A stretch of 64,000 nucleotides of DNA from Stenotrophomonas rhizophila (GTDB taxonomy: Bacteria > Pseudomonadota > Gammaproteobacteria > Xanthomonadales > Xanthomonadaceae): positions 1,671,501 to 1,735,500 of the forward strand of contig NZ_CP016294.1 in the NCBI RefSeq assembly GCF_001704155.1, written 5' to 3'. The notes under the pieces are model-generated. The model was not told the origin of the DNA, searched no databases, and saw nothing but the letters and a program-made list of their open reading frames with translations. Every line of letters starts with the position of its first letter. The first letter of the stretch is position 1. Positions 53,291 through 62,146 of the stretch are shown here, piece by piece. Made by a program: the position numbers and the translations under genes.

Positions 53291-54700
53291 ATGGATACCC
53301 TTTCGCCTGCCGCCGCCGGGCTTGCCTGGCACTTCGACCCGGACCTGCTGCGTCGTCACGACCGGCCCGGCCCGCGCTACACCTCCTATCCCACCGCGCC
53401 GCATTTCCACGACGGCTTCGATGAGCTTGGGCTGCGTGCCGCGATCGCGGCCAGCAATGCCGAAGCGCTGCCGCTGTCGCTGTACGTGCATGTGCCGTAC
53501 TGCAGCAGCCCTTGCTTCTACTGTGGCTGCAACCGGGTGATCACCCGCGACCATGGCAAGGGCGTGGCGTATGTCGCGCGCGTGCTCAGCGAAGCCGACC
53601 TGATCGCACCGCTGTTCGACGCCTCGCGCGAAGTGGTGCAGCTGCACCTCGGCGGTGGCACCCCGAACTTCCTCGCCGCGACCCAGATGCGCGAGCTGAT
53701 CGAGGGCCTGCGCCAGCGCTTTTCGTTCAGCACCTCGGCCGCTCGCGACTTCTCGATCGAGCTCGATCCGCGCTTCGTCACCCGCGAGGACATCGCCCGG
53801 TTGGGCGCGTTGGGGTTCAACCGGGCGAGCCTGGGCATCCAGGATTTCGACCCGGTAGTGCAGCGTGCGATCAACCGCGAGCAGGGCGTGGAGGCCACGC
53901 TGGAGGTGCTGCGTGCGTGCCGCGAGCATGGCCTGCGCTCGGTCAACGTGGACCTGATCTATGGCCTGCCGCACCAGACCCTGGAGGGTTTCGCGCGCAC
54001 CCTGGAAACGGTGCTGCGCGAACGCCCCGACCGGTTGGCGATCTACGGCTATGCGCACCTGCCCAACCTGTTCAAGGCGCAGCGGCAGATCCCCGATGCC
54101 GCGCTGCCCAGCCCGGAACAGAAGCTGGCGCTGCTCGGCCTGGCGGTGCGTCGGCTGTCGCTGGCCGGGTACCAGTACATCGGCATGGATCACTTCGCAC
54201 TACCGGAAGAGCATCTCTCCCGCGCCCAGCGCGCCGGCCAGCTGCACCGCAACTTCATGGGGTACACCACCCACGCGCAGACCGACCTGGTCGGGCTGGG
54301 CGTCAGCGCGATCAGCCGCATCGGCAACTGCTACAGCCAGAACCCGCGCGACCTGCCGGGCTGGGAAACGGCGGTGGATGCAGGGCGCCTGCCGGTGTGG
54401 CGGGGGCTGACCCTGGATGCGGACGATGCGCTGCGCGCCGCGCTGATTAACCAGCTGATGTGCCAGGGCGAAGTGGATGGCCGCGCGCTGGGGGCACGCC
54501 ATGGTGTCGACTTCGACCAGTACTTCGCCGATGCCCTCACCGCATTGACGGCGCTGGAGGCCGATGGCCTGGCCGAATACCGCGACGGCGTGGTACGTGC
54601 CACCGCGCGCGGGCGTCCACTGTTGCGCCTGCTCGCGATGTGCTTCGACCGTTACCTGGCCCAGCCCGAACAGCCGGTGCGCTATTCGCGGGCGATCTGA
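53291..54700 (+). CDS. hemN: Oxygen-independent coproporphyrinogen III oxidase
   Basis: 469 aa. Radical-SAM motif PYCSSPCFYCGCNR (CxxxCxxC) with the YTSYPTAPHF start and HLGGGTPNFL, typical of true HemN rather than HemW. It converts coproporphyrinogen III to protoporphyrinogen IX without O2 using SAM and an Fe-S cluster. Its ATG lacks a Shine-Dalgarno sequence. It closes the microaerobic group and ends 2 bp before the tRNA-Leu gene. Confidence 0.95.
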   Translation: MDTLSPAAAGLAWHFDPDLLRRHDRPGPRYTSYPTAPHFHDGFDELGLRAAIAASNAEALPLSLYVHVPYCSSPCFYCGCNRVITRDHGKGVAYVARVLSEADLIAPLFDASREVVQLHLGGGTPNFLAATQMRELIEGLRQRFSFSTSAARDFSIELDPRFVTREDIARLGALGFNRASLGIQDFDPVVQRAINREQGVEATLEVLRACREHGLRSVNVDLIYGLPHQTLEGFARTLETVLRERPDRLAIYGYAHLPNLFKAQRQIPDAALPSPEQKLALLGLAVRRLSLAGYQYIGMDHFALPEEHLSRAQRAGQLHRNFMGYTTHAQTDLVGLGVSAISRIGNCYSQNPRDLPGWETAVDAGRLPVWRGLTLDADDALRAALINQLMCQGEVDGRALGARHGVDFDQYFADALTALTALEADGLAEYRDGVVRATARGRPLLRLLAMCFDRYLAQPEQPVRYSRAI

Positions 54701-54702
54701 GG

Positions 54703-54789
54703 TGGTGCCCGGAGCCGGAATCGAACCGGCATGGGGTTGCCCCCGGCGGATTTTAAGTCCGATGCGTCTACCAGTTTCGCCATCCGGGC
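54703..54789 (-). tRNA. tRNA-Leu (TAA)
   Basis: 87 nt with encoded CCA, leftward. Acceptor GCCCGGA pairs with TCCGGGC; anticodon stem-loop CGGA-CTTAAAA-TCCG gives TAA; a long variable arm as for class II tRNA. TACAAT (reverse of 54804-54809) is a possible -10; the -35 is unclear. Confidence 0.95.
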
Positions 54790-54864
54790 GGCGCTGCGGA
54801 GGGATTGTAGCGGAATCCAAGGGGGCGCTAGCATCAGGCTTTCCTGCTCCGGGCCATTCTGCAT

Positions 54865-55557
54865 ATGCTGAAACTGCACATCGGCAACAAGAACTACTCC
54901 TCGTGGTCGATGCGGCCGTGGGTGCTGATGACCCAGGCCGGCATTCCGTTCGACGAGGTCGTGCTGCGCTTTGACAGCTTCGACCCGGACTCGCAGTTCA
55001 AGCGCAGCGCCGAGGCGTTGTCGCCCTCGGGCACCGTGCCGGTGCTGGTCGATGGCGCGCTGGTCGTCTGGGATTCGCTGGCCATCGCCGAATACCTGGC
55101 CGAACGGTTTCCGGAATCGGCGCTGTGGCCGCAGGAGCGCAGCGAGCGCGCACTGGCCCGCAGCGCGACCGCTGCCATGCACAGCGGATTCGGCGCGTTG
55201 CGCTCGCACTTCCCGATGAACATCGAAGCACTGCTTCCCGAGGTCGGGGTGCGGGTGCTGCGCGAGCAGCCGGACGTGGTGGCCGACCTGCAGCGTCTGC
55301 AGGCGCTCTGGGAGCGGTTGCTGGCACGCCATGAGGGCCTGCTGCTGTTCGATCGTTTCAGCATCGCCGATGCGTTCTTCGCGCCGGTGGTGATGCGCCT
55401 GCACACCTATGCCGTGCCGGTGTCGCCGCGCGTGGCCGCCTACATGCAGCAGGTGCGGGCACTGCCGGGCGTACAGGCATGGATCGCGGCGGCACTGGAC
55501 GAGCACGATTTCCGCCCGTTTGAAGAACCCTATCGGCAGGCACCGGACCCGGGCTGA
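54865..55557 (+). CDS. Glutathione S-transferase family protein
   Basis: 230 aa. Thioredoxin-like N-terminal domain (MLKLHIGNKNYSSWSMRPWVLMTQAGIPFDEV) with Ser in NYSSWSMRPW, SPSGTVPVLVDGALVVWDSLAIAEYLAERF (the GSH-binding VPVL-DS pattern), and an all-helical C-terminal domain (FSIADAFFAPVVMRLHTYAV). Likely a zeta/phi-related bacterial GST that binds glutathione; substrate unknown. No clear operon. Confidence 0.9.
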   Translation: MLKLHIGNKNYSSWSMRPWVLMTQAGIPFDEVVLRFDSFDPDSQFKRSAEALSPSGTVPVLVDGALVVWDSLAIAEYLAERFPESALWPQERSERALARSATAAMHSGFGALRSHFPMNIEALLPEVGVRVLREQPDVVADLQRLQALWERLLARHEGLLLFDRFSIADAFFAPVVMRLHTYAVPVSPRVAAYMQQVRALPGVQAWIAAALDEHDFRPFEEPYRQAPDPG

Positions 55558-55642
55558 TCGGCACCGGGACTTGAGGCACGGTTTACGCCGCTGCGATGCG
55601 CGCCGTACGCTGCACGGCAGGCGCACACGAAGGTGGACAGGC

Positions 55643-56647
55643 ATGGCGAAGAGGGCAGCAGCAGGCGCGATGCTGGTGTGGCTGGCCTGTGCGGGTGTGC
55701 CCGAAGGCAGGGCGCAGCAGGCACCCCCCGAGGTGGTCGACCTGGCGCCGGTGGTGGTCTCCGGCGTGCAGCCCGGGCCGGGCATGTGGCGGGTCACCAA
55801 TGCGCAGGGCCACACACTGTGGATCCTGGGCACGGTATCGCCGCTGCCGGCCAAGCTGGACTGGCGCGCCGACGAGGTCAAGGCGGTCATCGCCAGCGCC
55901 GATGCGGTGCTGGGGCCGCCGGGCTGGACGCTGGATGCCGATGTCGGTTTTTTCAGCCGGCTGACACTGCTGCCGTCGGCCATGAAGGCACAGCACGATC
56001 CGCAGGGCAGGCGACTGCAGGAGATTCTGCCGCCGGAGCTGTATGCGCGCTGGCAGCCGTTGAAGGCACGTTACCTTGGGCGCGGCAATGGGGTGGAGAA
56101 GGACCGCCCGCTGGTGGCCGCCACGCGGCTGTACGTCGCTGCCCTCGACGAGGTCGGGCTCAGTCCCCGATCCGGCGTGGGCAAGCTGCTTGAAAAGGCG
56201 TACAAGGCTCGCGGCCTGACGCCCGTGGTGACCCGGGTGGAGGTCAAGGTGGACGATCCGCGCGCCGCACTGAAGGAAGTGCGGGCCAGCCCGCTGCAGG
56301 ACGTGGCCTGCCTGCAACGGACGCTGGACGTGGTTGAACACCAGCTGCCGCTGCTGGTCGAGCGCGCCAACGCCTGGGCGGCAGGGGATATCGACGCGCT
56401 CCAGCAGTTGGCCTTGAAGAGCCAGTACGACGCCTGTGTCGGCGCGATTGCCGACAGCGAGCTGGGGCGCCGGCGCGGCATGACCAACCTGGATGCACGC
56501 GCGGCGGAGAAGTGGATGGGCGCGGCACGCACAGCGCTGGCCGGCAACGCGGTCACCTTTGCGACCGTGCCCGTGCACACCCTGGTGGAACCGGGTGGCT
56601 ATCTCGAGCGGCTGCGCCAGGCCGGCTACCACGTCGAGTCGCCCTGA
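55643..56647 (+). CDS. TraB/GumN-family exported protein
   Basis: 334 aa. Signal peptide ends about residue 23 (GVPEGRAQQ). The body has the TraB/GumN pattern: HTLWILGTVSPLP near 55-70 where the GTxH-type motif has Ser in place of His, central PLVAATRLYVAALDEVGLS, and C-terminal ANAWAAGDIDAL and VTFATVPVHTLVEPGGYLERLRQAGYHVE, close to the GLLxxLxxxGY end. The missing first histidine may mean loss of the presumed hydrolase site. Role unknown. Confidence 0.8.
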   Translation: MAKRAAAGAMLVWLACAGVPEGRAQQAPPEVVDLAPVVVSGVQPGPGMWRVTNAQGHTLWILGTVSPLPAKLDWRADEVKAVIASADAVLGPPGWTLDADVGFFSRLTLLPSAMKAQHDPQGRRLQEILPPELYARWQPLKARYLGRGNGVEKDRPLVAATRLYVAALDEVGLSPRSGVGKLLEKAYKARGLTPVVTRVEVKVDDPRAALKEVRASPLQDVACLQRTLDVVEHQLPLLVERANAWAAGDIDALQQLALKSQYDACVGAIADSELGRRRGMTNLDARAAEKWMGAARTALAGNAVTFATVPVHTLVEPGGYLERLRQAGYHVESP

Positions 56648-56716
56648 GCCGGATACCATCTTTTCACCCCCGCGAACTTCATGGCATAGTCATGGGGACT
56701 TCACCGGGGGGTGCAT

Positions 56717-57172
56717 ATGGCGTTGCAGGCGTTCGCCTATGTAAGCGAGGCAGTCGACGGCATCGACGGTCCGGGCATCGACCGCATCCTCGCCGAGGCC
56801 TCCAACTTCAACCGCGTGGCCGGTGTGACCAGCGTGCTGATGTTCGATGGCCGGCGCTTCCTGCAGTACATCGAGGGCCCGGATGATGGCGTAGCCCCGG
56901 TCGAGCAGCGCGTGATCAACGCGCGCAGCCACCAGCAGATGCGGGAACTGGCACGCGGCGAGGTCGGCACGCGTCATTTCCCGCGCTGGACGATGGCCTC
57001 TGCCCGCATCGACCCGGACGTGATGAGCGCGATCATCGAAGCCGACTGGATGGGGTTCGCCGCGTCCGCGCCCGTGGATGGCCAGCGCCGGGTCGGCTTC
57101 GCGCGTCTGCTCGAGGTATGGACCGGCGTCTCCGGCGAACTCGAACCCGCAGCCGTGACGCTGGGCTCGTGA
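56717..57172 (+). CDS. BLUF-domain blue-light sensor protein
   Basis: 151 aa, almost only a BLUF domain: FAYVSEA (flavin-contact Tyr), ASNFNRVAGVTSVLMFDGRRFLQYIEGPDD with conserved Asn and Gln, and HFPRWTMA carrying the semi-conserved Trp. BLUF proteins bind FAD and signal blue light through Tyr-Gln hydrogen-bond change. A run of G at 56706-56711 is 5 nt before ATG 56717, preferred over GTG 56711. No output domain is fused; a short C-terminal tail remains. A structured intergenic region follows. Confidence 0.85.
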   Translation: MALQAFAYVSEAVDGIDGPGIDRILAEASNFNRVAGVTSVLMFDGRRFLQYIEGPDDGVAPVEQRVINARSHQQMRELARGEVGTRHFPRWTMASARIDPDVMSAIIEADWMGFAASAPVDGQRRVGFARLLEVWTGVSGELEPAAVTLGS

Positions 57173-57224
57173 GTGGCGTCGCTCGTAACACAAAGATCAC
57201 AGTCCGCTTCGTACCATGTGTCTA

Positions 57225-57339
57225 CCAGCTGTGACCGGTCCGGGGTATGCCCCGGGGTTGTCTGAAAGGGAAGTAACCGCAGCTGGACCACTTGTTGGCC
57301 GTCGTCCGTACTCTCCGCGGGCGGCGGCTTTGTTCTTTG
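57225..57339 (+). ncRNA. Candidate structured RNA after the BLUF gene
   Basis: Outer stem CCAGCTG (57225-57231) / CAGCTGG (57280-57286), inner hairpin CCGGGG-TATG-CCCCGG (57240-57255), then a terminator-like stem GCCGTCGTCCG (57298-57308) / CGGGCGGCGGC (57318-57328) followed by TTTGTTCTTTG. No ORF fits. A known riboswitch class was not recognised. It could be the BLUF mRNA 3' end, a free sRNA or a leader for the gene at 57459. Confidence 0.45.
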
Positions 57340-57458
57340 TGGCGCAGCGCCTGCCGCGTTAGGCTTGTCGCAACTGTTTCCTGGTGGTGCCCCCGCATGA
57401 TTGATCATTCCCCCGCGTACCTGTTGCCGCGCCTGCGCGCGCCTGCGGGGCTGGCCGG

Positions 57459-58742
57459 ATGACGGCGGCCGACCGCGCCGCACAGGCACGCATCGGCGTG
57501 ATCGGGCTGGGCTATGTCGGCCTGCCGTTGACGGTAGCGTTCGGCGCGCAGCTGCCCACGCTCGGCTACGACATCGACCATGCGCGCGTGGCCGAACTGC
57601 AGCAGGGCCGCGACCACACCCTGGAAATGTCGGCGGACGAACTCGCCGCTGCGGTGCAGGCGCGCTACAGCGTCGACCCGGCCGACCTTGCCGCGTGCAC
57701 CGTCTACATCGTGACCGTGCCCACCCCGATCGACGCGCACGAACAGCCGGATCTTGGCCCGCTGCGCGACGCGAGCATCCTGATCGGCAGCGTGCTCAAG
57801 CCTGGCGACCTGGTGATCTACGAATCCACCGTCTACCCCGGCACCACCGAGGAGGTCTGCGTGCCGCTGCTGGAAGCCGGCTCCGGGCTGCGCTTCAACC
57901 AGGACTTCCACTGCGGCTACAGCCCGGAACGGATCAACCCGGGCGACCGCCAGCGGCGCCTGCCCGACATACGCAAGATCACCTCCGGGTCCACCCCGGA
58001 GATCGCCGCGCTTGTCGATGCGTTGTACGCGCGCATCATCACCGCGGGCACCTGGCCGGCACCGTCGATCCGCGTGGCCGAAGCGGCCAAGGTGATCGAG
58101 AACATCCAGCGCGACGTCAACATCGCGCTGGTCAACGAGCTGGCGCTGATCTTCGACCGGCTCGGCATCGATACCCAGGATGTGCTGGATGCCGCCGGCA
58201 GCAAATGGAACTTCCTGCCGTTCCGCCCCGGCCTGGTCGGTGGCCACTGCATCGGCGTGGATCCGTACTACCTGCTGCACAAATCCGAAAGCGTGGGCTA
58301 CCACCCGGACCTGATCCACACCGCGCGGCAGGTCAACAACCGCGTCGGCGCGCACGTGGCGCAGCGCGTGCTGGCGCTGCTGGCCAGCCGCGGCAAGGCA
58401 CCGCAGGGCGCACGCGTGCTGGTGCTGGGGGTGACCTTCAAGGAAAACTGCCCGGACCTGCGCAACAGCCGCGCGCTGGAACTGGCCCAGGCCCTGCAGT
58501 CCAGCGGCGCGCAGGTGCAGGTGCAGGACCCGTGGGTCGGTCCGGCCACGCTGGAAGGCAGCGGTGTGCAGTGGGTGGAACAGCCTGACCCGCAGGGCTA
58601 CGACGCGGTGGTGCTGGCGGTGGCGCATGACCGCTTCCGCGCGATGGACACCGCACGGATCCGCGCGCTGCTCGCGCCGGATGGGATCGTCTACGACGTG
58701 AAGTCGGTCTGGCCACGGGACGTGGTCGACGACCGGCTGTAG
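57459..58742 (+). CDS. tviB: UDP-N-acetyl-hexosamine 6-dehydrogenase, TviB/WbpA type
   Basis: 427 aa. N-terminal IGVIGLGYVGLPLTVAFG (NAD-binding), YIVTVPTPID, ESTVYPGTTEEV, AEAAKVIENIQRDVNIALVNELALIF, catalytic Cys in GGHCIGVDPYYL, and a C-terminal UDPGDH domain ending VYDVKSVWPRD. Family enzymes oxidise UDP-GlcNAc/GalNAc to the uronic acid for surface polysaccharides. No other polysaccharide gene is adjacent, so the product pathway is unknown. ATG 57459 has no strong ribosome site. Confidence 0.9.
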   Translation: MTAADRAAQARIGVIGLGYVGLPLTVAFGAQLPTLGYDIDHARVAELQQGRDHTLEMSADELAAAVQARYSVDPADLAACTVYIVTVPTPIDAHEQPDLGPLRDASILIGSVLKPGDLVIYESTVYPGTTEEVCVPLLEAGSGLRFNQDFHCGYSPERINPGDRQRRLPDIRKITSGSTPEIAALVDALYARIITAGTWPAPSIRVAEAAKVIENIQRDVNIALVNELALIFDRLGIDTQDVLDAAGSKWNFLPFRPGLVGGHCIGVDPYYLLHKSESVGYHPDLIHTARQVNNRVGAHVAQRVLALLASRGKAPQGARVLVLGVTFKENCPDLRNSRALELAQALQSSGAQVQVQDPWVGPATLEGSGVQWVEQPDPQGYDAVVLAVAHDRFRAMDTARIRALLAPDGIVYDVKSVWPRDVVDDRL

Positions 58743-58773
58743 ACTCGAACCCGGTTGTTGATCGAGGAAAGCC

Positions 58774-60396
58774 ATGCATCGTTACCTGGTCTACGTGCTC
58801 GCCATCCTGTTGCTCCCGGTCTCGCTGTACCTGGCCGGGTACTGGGCCGCCTGGTACTGGGGCGTGGGCATCAGCGCGGCGATGGTCATCGTGGGCACCT
58901 GGGACCTGCTGCAGAAGCGCAGCACGCTGCGCCGCAACTACCCGGTGATGGCGCATTTCCGTTACGGGCTGGAATCGATCGGCCCGGAAATCCGCCAGTA
59001 CTTCGTGCAGAGCGATCTCGAGGACGTGCCGTTCTCGCGCCAGCAACGCGCACTGATCTACCAGCGCTCCAAGAACGAAATGGACGTGGTGCCGTTCGGC
59101 ACGCTGCGCAGCACCTACGCGGTGGACTACGAATGGATCAACCATTCGCTGGCGCCGACCGAGGTGGCCGACCACGACTTCCGCGTGCTGATCGGGCCCA
59201 ACTGCGCCAAGCCGTATTCGGCCAGCGTGTTCAACATCTCGGCCATGAGCTTCGGCTCGCTGTCGGCCAATGCGATCCGCGCGCTCAACGAAGGCGCGCG
59301 CCGTGGCGGTTTCTACCATGACACCGGCGAAGGCTCGATTTCGCCCTACCACCGCGAGATGGGCGGCGACCTGGTCTGGGAGATCGGCTCCGGCTATTTC
59401 GGCTGCCGCGATGAGCACGGCGGTTTCAGCGAAGAGCGTTTCGTCGCCAACGCCAACACCGACCAGGTGAAGATGATCGAGATCAAGCTGTCGCAGGGCG
59501 CCAAGCCCGGCCACGGCGGGGTGTTGCCGGCCGCCAAGGTCAGCGCCGAGATCTCCGCCACCCGCGGCGTACCGATGGGCGTGGACTGCGTGTCGCCGTC
59601 GAAGCACTCGGCGTTCAACACGCCGGTGGAACTGCTGCAGTTCGTGGTGCGCCTGCGCGAGCTGTCCGGTGGCAAGCCGGTCGGTTTCAAGCTGGCCATC
59701 GGCCACCCGTGGGAATGGTTCGGCATCGCCAAGGCAATGCAGGAAACCGGGCTGCTGCCGGATTTCATCGTGGTCGACGGTGCCGAAGGCGGCACCGGCG
59801 CGGCGCCGGCCGAGTTCATCGACCATGTCGGCGTGCCGATGCATGAAGCGCTGTTGCTGGTCCACAACACGCTGGTCGGCCTGGACCTGCGCGACCGGAT
59901 CCGGGTCGGGGCGGCGGGCAAGGTCAGCAGTGCCTTCGAGATCGCGCGCACCATCGCGCTGGGCGCGGACTGGTGCAATGCCGGGCGGGGTTTCATGTTC
60001 GCGCTGGGCTGCATCCAGTCGCTGAGCTGCCACAGCGACCGCTGCCCGACCGGCATCGCCACCCAGAACCCGAACCGCTGGCGGCACCTGGACCCGGCCG
60101 ACAAGGCCACCCGCGTGCACAACTACCACGAGAACACCCTGCGTGCGCTGCGCGACCTGCTGTGCGCGGCCGGCCTGCAGCATCCGGCCGAACTGGGCCC
60201 GGAACACATCGTGCGCCGCGTGTCGCCGGTGGAGATCCGCTCGCTGGCCTCGCTGTACCGCTACCTCACCCCGGGCGAACTGCTGCGCCGGGTGCCCGAC
60301 CACGCGGTATTCCACGACTTCTGGGCGGACGCACGCAGCGACTCGTTCCAGCCACCAGCGCGCATCCAGGCACTACGCAACAGCAAATCGCGCTAG
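58774..60396 (+). CDS. FMN-binding glutamate synthase family protein, membrane-anchored
   Basis: 540 aa. N-terminal hydrophobic anchor of two helices (about 5-45), then a GltS-like alpha/beta barrel with SMSFGSLS, GEGSISPYHREMGGDLVWEIGSGYFGCRD, PGHGGVLPAAKV, DGAEGGTGAAPAEF and GCIQSLSCHSDRCPTGIATQNP. It lacks the glutaminase domain. Function is uncertain (archaeal-type glutamate synthase or another oxidoreductase). GAGGAAAG sits 7 nt before ATG 58774. Its stop overlaps the convergent gene by 4 bp. Confidence 0.88.
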   Translation: MHRYLVYVLAILLLPVSLYLAGYWAAWYWGVGISAAMVIVGTWDLLQKRSTLRRNYPVMAHFRYGLESIGPEIRQYFVQSDLEDVPFSRQQRALIYQRSKNEMDVVPFGTLRSTYAVDYEWINHSLAPTEVADHDFRVLIGPNCAKPYSASVFNISAMSFGSLSANAIRALNEGARRGGFYHDTGEGSISPYHREMGGDLVWEIGSGYFGCRDEHGGFSEERFVANANTDQVKMIEIKLSQGAKPGHGGVLPAAKVSAEISATRGVPMGVDCVSPSKHSAFNTPVELLQFVVRLRELSGGKPVGFKLAIGHPWEWFGIAKAMQETGLLPDFIVVDGAEGGTGAAPAEFIDHVGVPMHEALLLVHNTLVGLDLRDRIRVGAAGKVSSAFEIARTIALGADWCNAGRGFMFALGCIQSLSCHSDRCPTGIATQNPNRWRHLDPADKATRVHNYHENTLRALRDLLCAAGLQHPAELGPEHIVRRVSPVEIRSLASLYRYLTPGELLRRVPDHAVFHDFWADARSDSFQPPARIQALRNSKSR

Positions 60397-61637
60397 CGCG
60401 CGAGGTACTCCACCACACCACGCCCGGCCCGCAACCCGCTGGCAAAACAAGCGGTCAACAGATACCCGCCGGTAGGCGCTTCCCAATCCAGCATCTCCCC
60501 GGCGCAGAACGTGCCGGGCAGGTCGCGCAGCATCAACGTGTCATCCAGCGCTTCCAGCCGCACGCCGCCGGCGGTGCTGATCACCTCGTCGATCGGTCGC
60601 GGCCGCAGCGGCGACAGCGTCAGCCGCTTCAGCGCGGCGGCGATGGTTTCGGCCGGCAGCTGGCCGGCGTCCTTGCCCAGCACTTCAAACAGCAACGCCG
60701 ATTTCACTCCACTGAGACCCAGCTGGCGGCGCAGGTGTTCGCCGAAGCTGCGGCCCTGGCGTGGCTTGTGCAGCTTGTCCAGCAGCTGCGCTTCGGTCTG
60801 CCCGGGCAACAGGTCCAGCTGCAGCTGCACCTGGCCATCGCGCGCCAGGCGGTCGCGCAGGTCCGCGGCAAACGCGTAGATGAGGCTGCCTTCAATGCCA
60901 TTGGCCGTGATCACGCACTCACCCTGCTGCGCGTGTTCCTGGCCGTCCAGCCCGAGCCAGTGCGCGACCACCGGCTTCAACGGGGCGCCGGCCTGGCGGT
61001 CGCGGAAGTAGGGCGTCCAGTCGATGTCGAAACCGCAGTTGGCCGGTTTCAGCGGTGCGATGTCGATGCCGCGTGTGGCCAGTGGCGCCACCCACGCGCC
61101 GTCCGAGCCCAACTCGGGCCAGCTGCCACCGCCCATCGCCAGCACCACCGCATCGGCCTGCACCGTGGCAACCCCGTCCGGCGTCTCGAAGCGCAGCGCA
61201 CCGTCGTCCTGCCAGCCGGTCCAGCGGTGCTGCACATGGAAGCGCACGCCCTGTTCCTTGAGCCGCCGCACCCAGCCGCGCAGCAGCGGGGCGGCCTTGC
61301 GGTCGACCGGGAACACCCGCCCGGAGGTGCCAACATAGGTTTCCACGCCAAAGCCTGCCGCCCATTCGCGCAGTGCGGGGCCGTCGAAATCGGCCAGCCA
61401 CGTGCCGACCTCGGTCGCACGCTCACGGTAGCGGGACACGAACACGTCCTGCGGATCGGAATGGGTGAGGTTCAAGCCGCCCTTGCCGGCGATCAGGAAC
61501 TTGCGCCCCGGCGAGCCTTTGGCTTCGTACAGGTCCACGGCGTGGCCAGCGGCGCGCACGGTCTCGGCCGCCATCAGCCCGGCCGGGCCGCCGCCGATGA
61601 TCGCCACGCGTCGCGCAGGGTGGACAGGAGTGCTCAT
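60393..61637 (-). CDS. YhiN/HI0933-type FAD-dependent oxidoreductase
   Basis: 414 aa. FAD-binding AIIGGGPAGLMAAETVRAAGHAVDLYEAKGSPGRKFLIAGKGGLNLTHSDP is the HI0933-like/TIGR03862 signature; C-terminal AGEMLDWEAPTGGYLLTACFASGLRAGR closes the FAD site. Substrate unknown. It follows the FKBP gene in the same leftward direction, 5 bp away. Confidence 0.92.
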   Translation of the reverse strand: MSTPVHPARRVAIIGGGPAGLMAAETVRAAGHAVDLYEAKGSPGRKFLIAGKGGLNLTHSDPQDVFVSRYRERATEVGTWLADFDGPALREWAAGFGVETYVGTSGRVFPVDRKAAPLLRGWVRRLKEQGVRFHVQHRWTGWQDDGALRFETPDGVATVQADAVVLAMGGGSWPELGSDGAWVAPLATRGIDIAPLKPANCGFDIDWTPYFRDRQAGAPLKPVVAHWLGLDGQEHAQQGECVITANGIEGSLIYAFAADLRDRLARDGQVQLQLDLLPGQTEAQLLDKLHKPRQGRSFGEHLRRQLGLSGVKSALLFEVLGKDAGQLPAETIAAALKRLTLSPLRPRPIDEVISTAGGVRLEALDDTLMLRDLPGTFCAGEMLDWEAPTGGYLLTACFASGLRAGRGVVEYLAR

Positions 61638-61642
61638 GCGGT

Positions 61643-62083
61643 TCAGCGCGGCTTGACGTCGAGCAGCTCGACATCGAACACCAGCGAGGCGTTCGGCGGG
61701 ATCGGGCCGGCGCCGGAGGCGCCATAGCCGTAGTCAGCCGGAATCATCAGGGTGCGCTTGCCGCCGACCTTCATGCCGGCAAAGCCTTCGTCCCAGCCTC
61801 TGATCACCCGGCCCTGGCCCAGCCCGAAGCTGAACGGCTCGCCGCGATCGACCGAGCTGTCGAACTTTTCGCCGTGCTTGTCGGCGGCTTTCTCGTCGTA
61901 CACCCAGCCGGTGTAATGGACCACGATGGTGCTGCCCGGGGTGGCCTCGGCACCGGTGCCGGGCTGGGTGTCGATCTTCTCGAAGGCGGCGATGCTGCCA
62001 CCCGGCGGCGGGCCGGGCGGGGTGCAGGCGGCCAGCAGCGACAGCAGCGCGGGAACGAGCAGGAACTTCGGCAGAGCACGCAT
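61643..62083 (-). CDS. FKBP-type peptidyl-prolyl isomerase lipoprotein
   Basis: 146 aa. Lipobox LLAAC at residue ~20 and an FKBP domain with [68 protein letters not shown] and [11 protein letters not shown]. It catalyses cis-trans Pro isomerisation in the periplasm. ATG 62083 is chosen since the open frame to 63466 is antisense to two real genes. It is the first gene of a two-gene unit with the flavoprotein. Confidence 0.93.
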   Translation of the reverse strand: MRALPKFLLVPALLSLLAACTPPGPPPGGSIAAFEKIDTQPGTGAEATPGSTIVVHYTGWVYDEKAADKHGEKFDSSVDRGEPFSFGLGQGRVIRGWDEGFAGMKVGGKRTLMIPADYGYGASGAGPIPPNASLVFDVELLDVKPR

Positions 62084-62146
62084 GGGCGGCACCGGATGGA
62101 AAATGGGACGCAAGGGTAGCGCATCGCCGGGCGCTATCATGGGCGC

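Noticed and set aside
57240-57330. yybP-ykoY manganese riboswitch or SRP RNA
   Set aside because: Some short strings resemble these families, but the conserved core strings and order do not match and the downstream gene is unrelated to manganese.
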